Shown piece after piece: positions 42,162-48,516 of a stretch of DNA of 48,516 nucleotides; within the stretch, counting starts at the first letter, position 1, and every line of letters begins with the position of its first letter. The notes under the pieces were generated by a model. The model was given only the letters and a program-made list of their open reading frames with translations, did not search any database and was not told where the DNA came from. A program made the position numbers and the translations under genes. The stretch is taken from positions 1 to 48,516 of the forward strand of contig CALYBN010000127.1 of the NCBI GenBank assembly GCA_944414825.1, written 5' to 3'. The DNA comes from an uncultured Rikenellaceae bacterium (GTDB taxonomy: Bacteria > Bacteroidota > Bacteroidia > Bacteroidales > Rikenellaceae).

Positions 42162-43517
42162 ATGGCTGAAACGACAAAATTCAGTCGCGCACGGAGTTGG
42201 TATCTGATCCGACGCCGACGCAAAAAAATGCTCGAAAACCAGTGGGCCGGTGGAGCCGTTTTATTGATATTCACTGCCGTCGCACTGCTACTGGCCAATC
42301 TCGACTGCACGAAAGAGGCTTACCACCATATTTTGGAGACACCTCTAGGCTTGACTGCAGGCAACTCCATCTTCTCGATGAGCATCGAGCAGTGGGTCAA
42401 TGATGCACTGATGGTGGTCTTCTTCTTCGCCGTGGGTCTGGAAATCAAACGCGAAATCATCGCCGGACATCTTTCAAATATCAAACATGCCGCCTTACCC
42501 GTAGCCGCCGCTCTTGGAGGCATGATCGTCCCGGCGATTATCTATTCCTCCCTGAATGCCGGGACCCCTTTCGAAGCAGGTTGGGGAATCCCAATGGCAA
42601 CCGATATCGCCTTTGCCATCGGCATTCTCTCGCTGCTGGGCGACAAAGTGCCCGTATCGCTCAAAGTCTTCCTGACGGCCCTGGCCATCGTAGATGATCT
42701 GGGAGCGATCCTCGTGATCGCCCTCTTCTACACTACGCAAATCAATCTCCTTATGTTGGGAGCAGGAATCGCCATTCTGATCGCTCTGGGCATAATGAAT
42801 CGACAGGGAGTGAAATCCGTACCGTTGTATATCCTGCCCGGAATAGCCGTCTGGCTGCTGTTTCTCAATTCGGGAGTACACGCCACGATCGCCGGCGTGC
42901 TACTGGCAATGATGATCCCGACCAAACCCCGGTTCCACAAGAAATATTTTTCCTACAAAGTCGGATATTTCCTCAGCGAATTCAAACTTCGTGACCACGC
43001 AGGCGTGGAGGTTCTCTCCAACGACGGACAAAGAGACTCTCTTACCAAAGTTTCGCAGATCGCCAAGGAAACGATCAGTCCGGCATTACGACTTGAGTAT
43101 CGGCTTAGTCCGGTAGTAACGTTTATCATTATGCCGATCTTCGCCTTGGTCAATGCCGGGGTGAACATCACCTCCATCTCCGACCTTCACATATTCGGTA
43201 CGACACAAGGGATGGGCGTCTTCCTGGGCCTGGTACTGGGCAAACCGATCGGGATTCTGCTGTTCTGCTGGCTGACGATACGGCTGAAACTCGGACTCCT
43301 GCCCGAACAGGCAAACTGGAGCACCCTGGCAGGCGTAGGCTGCTTGGGCGGTATCGGCTTCACGATGTCCATCTTCATTGACAACCTCGCCTTTGGCGGC
43401 ACCCCGTATGTTGATCCGGGCAAAATCGCCGTCTTGATGGCCTCACTGACCGCAGCCATTTTCGGAACGGTAGTCCTCACGATTTTGTCAAAAAAGGGAA
43501 AAACTGCAACAAATTAA
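42162..43517 (+). CDS. nhaA: Na+/H+ antiporter NhaA
   Basis: Inner-membrane sodium/proton antiporter for pH and Na+ control, 451 residues with about twelve membrane helices. Seen: AVGLEIKREIIAGHLSNIKHA, GWGIPMATDIAFAIGILSLLG, and the ion-binding pair D178-D179 in LAIVDDLGAILVIALFY. A hydrophilic insert is present near residues 250-300, longer than in the enterobacterial protein. It lies two bases after the ureohydrolase gene, suggesting joint regulation. Confidence 0.96.
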   Translation: MAETTKFSRARSWYLIRRRRKKMLENQWAGGAVLLIFTAVALLLANLDCTKEAYHHILETPLGLTAGNSIFSMSIEQWVNDALMVVFFFAVGLEIKREIIAGHLSNIKHAALPVAAALGGMIVPAIIYSSLNAGTPFEAGWGIPMATDIAFAIGILSLLGDKVPVSLKVFLTALAIVDDLGAILVIALFYTTQINLLMLGAGIAILIALGIMNRQGVKSVPLYILPGIAVWLLFLNSGVHATIAGVLLAMMIPTKPRFHKKYFSYKVGYFLSEFKLRDHAGVEVLSNDGQRDSLTKVSQIAKETISPALRLEYRLSPVVTFIIMPIFALVNAGVNITSISDLHIFGTTQGMGVFLGLVLGKPIGILLFCWLTIRLKLGLLPEQANWSTLAGVGCLGGIGFTMSIFIDNLAFGGTPYVDPGKIAVLMASLTAAIFGTVVLTILSKKGKTATN

Positions 43518-43571
43518 ACTCAGTGATAAAAAATAATATAGCAAAAGGCTCTTTTTTCACATTTTATTGAT

Positions 43572-43579
43572 TAAGTTTG
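43572..43579 (+). promoter_or_regulatory. -7 promoter box of the FKBP gene
   Basis: TAAGTTTG, 65 bases before the start at 43645. The leader is AT-rich. No clear -33 is seen. Confidence 0.45.
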
Positions 43580-43644
43580 CATGTTCGTACAAAAAGAGAG
43601 TGTATAACAACTAAATATTAATTTTTTAACCAAAGACTTTAACA

Positions 43645-44328
43645 ATGAAAAAGTTTTTTATTCTTGCGGCAGGAGTAGCTGTTGCCTTGAGTTCTTGCAA
43701 CGGCGGCGGTGGCAGTCTTAAATCAGAACAGGATTCCGTAGCTTACGCCGTAGGTCTCCAGTGCGGTGATTTCATCAAGAGCGTCGACAGCACGATGAAT
43801 CTGAATGTAGTGATGGGTGCCGTTAAGGATGTCATCAACAACAAACAGAAAATGGACAACGAAGCTGCCATGGCTTTCATGCGCGAATACTTCATGGTTC
43901 GTAAACCGGCCCGTGCAAAAGTAGCTTCGGAGGAGTTCCTCGCCAAGGTTGAGAAGGAAAACCCCAACGTAAAGAAAACCGAAAGCGGCCTGCTTTATGA
44001 AATTATCAAAAACGGTAGCGATCTGAAAGCAGTCAGCGATTCCGACGAAGTAAAAGTCATCTACGAAGGCCGCCTGAAAGAGGGTAAGGTATTCGACTCG
44101 TCGAAAGAGCGTGGCGATACGGTACAGTTCGCACTGAATCGCGTGATCAAAGGCTGGAGCGAGGGTATGAAACTCGTGGGCAAAGGCGGTACGATCAAAC
44201 TGTGGATCCCGGCCGAACTGGCTTACGGAGCACAGGGTGCCGGTAACGTAATCGGCCCGAACGAAGCGCTGGTATTCGAAGTGGAACTGGTCGACGTGAT
44301 TCCCGCAGATTCTGCAAAAGCTGAATAA
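43645..44328 (+). CDS. FKBP-type peptidyl-prolyl isomerase lipoprotein (FkpA/Mip-like)
   Basis: Envelope prolyl isomerase that assists folding of exported proteins, 227 residues. A lipoprotein signal ends at Cys18 (AVALSSC) and a glycine-rich linker follows. Residues ~25-115 are the helical dimerisation domain (SVAYAVGLQCGDFI). The FKBP domain fills ~118-222: VKVIYEGRLKEGKVFDSSKERGD, VIKGWSEGMKLVGKGGTIKLWIP, and the end ALVFEVELVDV. This is the Mip/FkpA architecture. It has its own promoter and an intrinsic terminator. Confidence 0.94.
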   Translation: MKKFFILAAGVAVALSSCNGGGGSLKSEQDSVAYAVGLQCGDFIKSVDSTMNLNVVMGAVKDVINNKQKMDNEAAMAFMREYFMVRKPARAKVASEEFLAKVEKENPNVKKTESGLLYEIIKNGSDLKAVSDSDEVKVIYEGRLKEGKVFDSSKERGDTVQFALNRVIKGWSEGMKLVGKGGTIKLWIPAELAYGAQGAGNVIGPNEALVFEVELVDVIPADSAKAE

Positions 44329-44351
44329 GCGTTTCCTTACATAAGAAACTA

Positions 44352-44392
44352 AACGAGGCGTGACCATTTGAGGTTTCGCCTCGTTGTTTTTT
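44352..44392 (+). terminator. Intrinsic terminator after the FKBP gene
   Basis: A 9-bp stem AACGAGGCG (44352-44360) with CGCCTCGTT (44377-44385), then G and six T. Confidence 0.8.
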
Positions 44393-44395
44393 CGC

Positions 44396-44425
44396 TTGCC
44401 GCCTTGCGACTTTTTCGTATCTTTG
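44396..44425 (+). promoter_or_regulatory. Promoter of prfA-pyrF
   Basis: TTG (44396-44398), a 19-base spacer, and TATCTTTG (44418-44425), immediately after the FKBP terminator. It supports the ATG at 44446. Confidence 0.65.
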
Positions 44426-44445
44426 CAAGCGAAAACTCTACTTCT

Positions 44446-45531
44446 ATGGCAGAAAATAGTATACTCACCCGACTGGACGGTCTGAAACTCAAATACGAAG
44501 AGATCGGTCAGCAGATGACCGACCCCGAAGTGATCGCCGACGTCAAGAAATTCGTGGCTCTGAACAAGGAATACAAAGAACTGGAACCCATTGTCGAAAC
44601 CAGCGAGAAATACCGCACGGCACTGGCCAACCTCCAGGAAGCTAAGGATGTTCTGGCCAATGAGAAAGACGAGGAGATGCGCGAAATGGCCCGTGAGGAG
44701 ATCACGCATCTGGAACCGGCCCTGGTTGAGATGGAGGAGCAAATCAAGTTGCTGCTCATCCCGAAGGACCCGCAGGATGAAAAGAATGCCATCCTCGAAA
44801 TCCGAGGCGGTACGGGAGGTGACGAAGCAGCGATCTTCGCCGGGGACTTGTTCCGCATGTACACGAAATACATCGAGCGGAAGGGCTGGAAGTACGAGGT
44901 AAACAGCATGAGCGAAGGGGCTGCGGGCGGTTTCAAGGAGATCGTGCTGAAGGTGACCGGCGACAATGTCTACGGTACGCTCAAATACGAAAGCGGCGTA
45001 CACCGCGTGCAACGTGTGCCGCAAACCGAAACGCAGGGCAGGGTCCACACCTCAGCCGCATCGGTGGCCGTTCTGCCCGAAGCCGAAGAGTTCGACATCG
45101 ACCTCAACATGAACGACATCCGCAAGGATACGTTCTGCTCGTCAGGCCCGGGTGGTCAGTCGGTCAACACAACCTATTCAGCAATCCGACTGACACACAT
45201 CCCGACCGGAATCGTCGTCCAATGTCAGGACCAGAAGTCGCAACTCAAGAACTTCGACAAGGCATTGGAGGAGTTGCGGACCCGTATCTTCAACCTGGAA
45301 TACTCGAAGTATCTGGACGAGATCGCCAGCAAGCGCAAAACGATGGTCTCCACGGGCGACCGCAGCGCCAAGATCCGCACCTACAACTATCCGCAGGGGC
45401 GTATCACGGACCACCGCATCAACTACACGATCTACAACCTCGCAGCCTTCATGGACGGCGACATTCAGGACTGCATCGACCATCTGATCGTGGCCGAAAA
45501 TGCCGAACGCCTCAAGGAGAGCGAAATTTAA
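44446..45531 (+). CDS. prfA: Peptide chain release factor 1
   Basis: Release factor for UAA and UAG codons, 361 residues. The stop-codon reading loop keeps the P-x-T form (VPQTETQGRVHTS). The GGQ motif that triggers peptidyl-tRNA hydrolysis is at G236-G237-Q238 (SSGPGGQSVNTTYSAIRLTH). The N-terminal helical domain and the C-terminal tail (YNYPQGRITDHRINYTIYNL) are normal. I chose the ATG at 44446, since the open frame further upstream crosses the promoter. pyrF follows after 12 bases. Confidence 0.98.
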   Translation: MAENSILTRLDGLKLKYEEIGQQMTDPEVIADVKKFVALNKEYKELEPIVETSEKYRTALANLQEAKDVLANEKDEEMREMAREEITHLEPALVEMEEQIKLLLIPKDPQDEKNAILEIRGGTGGDEAAIFAGDLFRMYTKYIERKGWKYEVNSMSEGAAGGFKEIVLKVTGDNVYGTLKYESGVHRVQRVPQTETQGRVHTSAASVAVLPEAEEFDIDLNMNDIRKDTFCSSGPGGQSVNTTYSAIRLTHIPTGIVVQCQDQKSQLKNFDKALEELRTRIFNLEYSKYLDEIASKRKTMVSTGDRSAKIRTYNYPQGRITDHRINYTIYNLAAFMDGDIQDCIDHLIVAENAERLKESEI

Positions 45532-45543
45532 CACAGAAAGACA

Positions 45544-46368
45544 ATGAAAGCTGCCGAACTTTTCGCACAGATCCAACGCAAGCGCAGTTTCCTCTGCGTG
45601 GGACTGGACACCGATCTGCGGAAAACCCCTGCCTGCCTCTCCGGCACAGAGGATCCGCAATTTGAATTCAACCGCGCCATCATCGACGCCACGGCCGATT
45701 ATGCTGTCTGCTACAAACCCAACCTGGCTTTCTACGAGGAGAACGGGCCGAAAGGCTGGGAAAGTTTCGAGAAGAGTTGCCGTTACATCCGGGAACATTA
45801 TCCCGAGATCTTCATCATTGCCGACGCCAAACGTGGCGATATCGGCAATACCTCGAAGATGTATGCCCGCGCCTTTTTCGAGAGCAATCTGGTGGATGCC
45901 GTGACGCTCTCGCCCTACATGGGTCGCGATACGGTCGAGCCCTTCTACCAATATGACGGGAAGTGGGCCGTGATCCTGGCTCTCACGTCGAATCCCAGTT
46001 CGGACGATTTCGAAATGCAACGTCTCGAGAGCGGCAAACGCCTCTACGAACAGGTGATCGAGACATCGAGCCGTTGGGGTAGCCGGGACAATACGATGTA
46101 TGTCGTAGGAGCCACGAAAGCATTCATGTTAAACGATATACGCAAGCTAATACCGGAGCATTTCCTGCTCGTACCCGGTGTCGGAGCCCAGGGTGGCAGT
46201 CTGCAGGACGTAGCAGCCTACGGCATGAACCGTCAGTGCGGCCTCTTGGTCAACTCCTCGCGCGGGATCATCTATGCCAGCTCGGGCGACGACTTCGCTG
46301 AAGCAGCCGGCCGCAAAGCATTCGAAATGCAACAGGAAATGGACAAACTGCTGACGATGTATCTATAA
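45544..46368 (+). CDS. pyrF: Orotidine 5'-phosphate decarboxylase (type 2)
   Basis: Last step of UMP synthesis. It has 274 residues, the length of the longer, type 2 group. Seen: RKRSFLCVGLDTDL near the start, the catalytic IADAKRGDIGNTSKMYARAFF with Lys96 (split here by context), VTLSPYMGRDTVEPF, and the phosphate-binding VPGVGAQGG. It lies 12 bases after prfA and shares its promoter; a terminator follows. Confidence 0.96.
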   Translation: MKAAELFAQIQRKRSFLCVGLDTDLRKTPACLSGTEDPQFEFNRAIIDATADYAVCYKPNLAFYEENGPKGWESFEKSCRYIREHYPEIFIIADAKRGDIGNTSKMYARAFFESNLVDAVTLSPYMGRDTVEPFYQYDGKWAVILALTSNPSSDDFEMQRLESGKRLYEQVIETSSRWGSRDNTMYVVGATKAFMLNDIRKLIPEHFLLVPGVGAQGGSLQDVAAYGMNRQCGLLVNSSRGIIYASSGDDFAEAAGRKAFEMQQEMDKLLTMYL

Positions 46369-46390
46369 AAAAGAATCGATCTTAAGAACT

Positions 46391-46429
46391 AAAACCGCCT
46401 ACGGAGTTTCCGCAGGCGGTTTTCTTTTT
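46391..46429 (+). terminator. Intrinsic terminator after pyrF
   Basis: Stem AAAACCGCCT (46391-46400) with AGGCGGTTTT (46414-46423), followed by CTTTTT. From 46430 to 46579 I see only a short G+C stem and no gene. Confidence 0.85.
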
Positions 46430-46579
46430 GCAAAAGGAAGAAAAGGAGTCTCCATGTGCTCTGTCTGCACACCCCGAGCCAAACCCGGGGATGATAGAAA
46501 ACCAACCTTCCCGCACTTACTTCTGGGCTCATGATTCCAGCCCCAAATTCAACGGCTAACACAAAAACATCAGTCGTCC

Positions 46580-48157
46580 CTAGAATTCCGACGTGAAATG
46601 GAAACGGATGTCCGGGAACTTCTCCTGCGCCAGCGACAAGGCATAACTCGTATCGGCCAGGAACACATCTCGCCCATGCTTATCGAGGGCCATGTTGTTG
46701 TATTTCCGTTTCATGAAATCGGCCATCTGCTCGCGATTGTCACTCTCGATCCAGCAAGCCTTATAGATCTGGATCGGTTCGTAGCGGCACTTGGCCCCAT
46801 ACTCATGTTCCAGGCGGTACTGGATCACCTCAAACTGCAGAGCGCCCACCGTTCCGATGATCTTGCGGCCGTTCATCCGGTTGACGAACAACTGCGCCAC
46901 TCCTTCATCCATCAGTTGGTCGATTCCCTTGGCCAATTGTTTGAACTTCTGCGGATCGGCATTCTCTATATAGCGAAACAACTCCGGCGAGAAGGAGGGA
47001 ATACCCGTAAACTTCAACTGTTCGCCCTCGGTAAATGTGTCGCCAATCTTGAAGTTACCCGTATCATGCAGACCCACGATATCGCCCGGATAGGCAAAGT
47101 CGATCACCGATTTCTTTTCGGCCATGAAGGCTGTCGGAGCCGAAAACTTCATCTGCTTGCCGCTGCGCACATGCAGGTAGTTCTTGTTGCGCTCAAACAC
47201 TCCCGAACAGATCTTCAGAAACGCAATGCGGTCACGATGATTCGGGTCCATGTTGGCATGGATCTTAAAGACAAAGCCTGTCATCTTGGGCTCATACGGG
47301 TCGATCGGACGCTGCTCGGTCATCGAAGGCCGCGGCGAAGGCGCGATCCGCACGAAACATTCGAGTAGTTCCTGCACCCCGAAATTGTTGATGGCGCTAC
47401 CGAAGAAGACCGGAGCCAGCTCACCACGCAAGTACGCCTCCCGGTCAAACGGATCGTAGACCCCTTCAACCAGTTCGAGATTCTCCTTCAACTTATCGGT
47501 AAAGGGGGCAATATATTGGTCAAGCCGGGGATCATCCAGCGTAATATCGACCACTTCTCCTTCGGCCGTCTGGCGGCTCTCCGAGAAGAAGAGCGACAGG
47601 CGGTCCTCATACAGATTGTAGACCCCCTTGAACGTCGGGCCGTCGCTGATCGGAAAAGCCAGTGGCCGCACCCGGATCTTCAGTTCTCGCTCCACCTCGT
47701 CCATCAGGTCAAACGGGTCCCGGGCCGGGCGGTCGAGTTTATTGAAGAAAACCATGACGGGGGTTTTCCGCATGCGGCATACCTCCATCAACTTACGGGT
47801 CTGCGTCTCGACACCCTTGGCGCTGTCGATGACGATGATCACGCTATCGACCGCCGTCAGCGTACGATAGGTATCTTCCGCGAAGTCTTCGTGGCCCGGC
47901 GTATCCAGAATATTGATCTTCTGTCCATTGTATTCAAACCCCATCACGGAGGTCGCTACGGAGATCCCGCGCTGGCGTTCGATCTCCATGAAATCCGACG
48001 TAGCGCCTTTCTTGATCTTGTTGCTTTTCACGGCTCCTGCCACGTGGATCGCGCCACCGAACAGCAGAAGTTTCTCCGTGAGCGTCGTCTTTCCGGCATC
48101 CGGGTGGCTGATGATGGCGAACGTGCGCCGGCGATCGATCTCGCTTCGTAAATCCAT
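46580..48157 (-). CDS. prfC: Peptide chain release factor 3
   Basis: Translational GTPase that recycles release factors 1 and 2 after termination, 525 residues. Seen: P-loop [15 protein letters not shown] (18-32), [25 protein letters not shown] split over the switch region, [26 protein letters not shown], and the RF3 C-terminal domain. Its sequence order separates it from EF-G. It starts four bases after the nadB stop and is read leftwards with it. Confidence 0.97.
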   Translation of the reverse strand: MDLRSEIDRRRTFAIISHPDAGKTTLTEKLLLFGGAIHVAGAVKSNKIKKGATSDFMEIERQRGISVATSVMGFEYNGQKINILDTPGHEDFAEDTYRTLTAVDSVIIVIDSAKGVETQTRKLMEVCRMRKTPVMVFFNKLDRPARDPFDLMDEVERELKIRVRPLAFPISDGPTFKGVYNLYEDRLSLFFSESRQTAEGEVVDITLDDPRLDQYIAPFTDKLKENLELVEGVYDPFDREAYLRGELAPVFFGSAINNFGVQELLECFVRIAPSPRPSMTEQRPIDPYEPKMTGFVFKIHANMDPNHRDRIAFLKICSGVFERNKNYLHVRSGKQMKFSAPTAFMAEKKSVIDFAYPGDIVGLHDTGNFKIGDTFTEGEQLKFTGIPSFSPELFRYIENADPQKFKQLAKGIDQLMDEGVAQLFVNRMNGRKIIGTVGALQFEVIQYRLEHEYGAKCRYEPIQIYKACWIESDNREQMADFMKRKYNNMALDKHGRDVFLADTSYALSLAQEKFPDIRFHFTSEF

Positions 48158-48161
48158 ATTA

Positions 48162-48516
48162 TTATTCCTCGATTTTTGTCAACGGATAGTCCAATGAATA
48201 GTGCAGGCCGACGCTCTGTTTGAGTTGCTGCGCCTGTTTGATGATGAGATAACCCACGGCGATCATGTTACGCAATTCGCAGAGATTCTGGCTCAGCGTC
48301 GACTTGAGGTACAGTTCCTCGGTTTCTTGGAAAATGATCTCCAGGCGGCGCATGGCGCGCTCCAGGCGCAGGTTGCTGCGCACGATGCCGACATAGTTAC
48401 TCATGATCTGCTGCATCTCCTTGTAGTTCTGCGTAATGAGCACCATCTCCTCCGGATTGCTCGTACCCTCGTAGTCCCAATCCGGAATGGCCTCGGCAAA
48501 GGGGATCTCCCGGAAA
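48162..48516 (-). CDS. nadB: L-aspartate oxidase, 3' part (runs off the right edge)
   Basis: Only the last 117 codons are in the window; the 5' part lies beyond base 48516. The C-terminal helical domain of L-aspartate oxidase is seen: [39 protein letters not shown], and [18 protein letters not shown] followed by [11 protein letters not shown]. The enzyme makes iminoaspartate for quinolinate and NAD synthesis. The FAD domain is outside the window. A start at 48446 would be a false truncated gene, as the frame stays open and family-like to the edge. prfC follows after four bases. Confidence 0.92.
   Translation of the reverse strand, partial: FREIPFAEAIPDWDYEGTSNPEEMVLITQNYKEMQQIMSNYVGIVRSNLRLERAMRRLEIIFQETEELYLKSTLSQNLCELRNMIAVGYLIIKQAQQLKQSVGLHYSLDYPLTKIEE

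Noticed and set aside
46430-46579. Possible gene or RNA between pyrF and prfC
   Set aside because: There is only a short G+C stem (ACCCCGAGCC...CCCGGGG region) with no promoter, open frame or T-run.
48162-48446. Stand-alone 94-residue protein at the right edge
   Set aside because: The frame stays open to the edge of the window, and the extra residues continue the L-aspartate oxidase sequence, so it is the 3' part of nadB.
1-48516. Mobile element, prophage, CRISPR array or defence island
   Set aside because: No transposase, integrase, terminase, cas gene, repeated spacer pattern or restriction gene was found. Gene spacing and composition are uniform and core-like.

Overview
The window looks like chromosomal core sequence of a gut-type Bacteroidales bacterium, most plausibly Alistipes or another member of the Rikenellaceae. 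That assignment is inferred from gene content and a G+C-rich base composition, and no marker was compared against a database. The clearest direct sign of the phylum is the promoter element. More than twenty genes are preceded by TAnnTTTG (often TATCTTTG, TACTTTTG or TATTTTTG), the -7 box of the Bacteroidetes primary sigma factor. Several also carry TTG or TTTG about 19-21 bases further upstream. Other phylum-typical genes are a GSCFA protein, DUF2851, DUF418, an S46 dipeptidyl peptidase, a SusE-like domain joined to GH43, a long SecA and lipoproteins. I see no insertion sequence, prophage, CRISPR array or rRNA operon.

Layout, left to right. 1-6.7 kb: a DEAD-box RNA helicase, then two secreted arabinose-active glycosidases (GH127-like and SusE-GH43) on either side of mutY. 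6.7-7.9 kb: a peroxide-defence pair, perR and a rubredoxin-first rubrerythrin, with two tandem palindromes over the perR promoter. 8-10 kb: engB, prs and tRNA-Ser(GCU). 10-12.8 kb: DUF418 and DUF486 membrane proteins and a secreted CE1-type esterase. 12.8-16.7 kb: a proline operon read leftwards (proC-proB-proA-NUDIX). 16.9-19.1 kb: an XRE-cupin regulator with an acyl-CoA ligase. 19.3-26.2 kb: a leftward run of MBL hydrolase, trmD, lpxB, FAH-family hydrolase, maf, DPP11-type S46 peptidase and a sugar acetyltransferase. 26.4-28.4 kb: an unrecognised lipoprotein convergent with ispE. 28.5-37.1 kb: a rightward block of GSCFA, a zinc-ribbon membrane protein, a PafA-like protein that has lost most catalytic residues, sufE, a DUF59 protein, DUF2851 and secA. 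37.3-40.8 kb: leftward pdxB and xseA-xseB-methyltransferase. 41.1-46.4 kb: ureohydrolase-nhaA, an FKBP lipoprotein, prfA and pyrF. 46.6 kb to the end: prfC and the 3' part of nadB, read leftwards.

Most genes are housekeeping: translation termination and tRNA modification, secretion, proline, PLP, isoprenoid, lipid A, NAD and pyrimidine synthesis, and DNA repair. The accessory content is light: arabinose-glycan enzymes, an acidic-residue dipeptidyl peptidase, an esterase, and peroxide defence.

The most unusual items are the degenerate PafA-like pseudoenzyme at the head of an Fe-S-maturation operon, a lipoprotein with a C-terminal membrane helix that could bridge both membranes, an unexplained minus-strand promoter-terminator pair upstream of pdxB, the tandem PerR-type palindromes, and four long perfect hairpins at 3' gene ends that lack a U-tract. 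I did not find a clear new defence or biosynthetic system.
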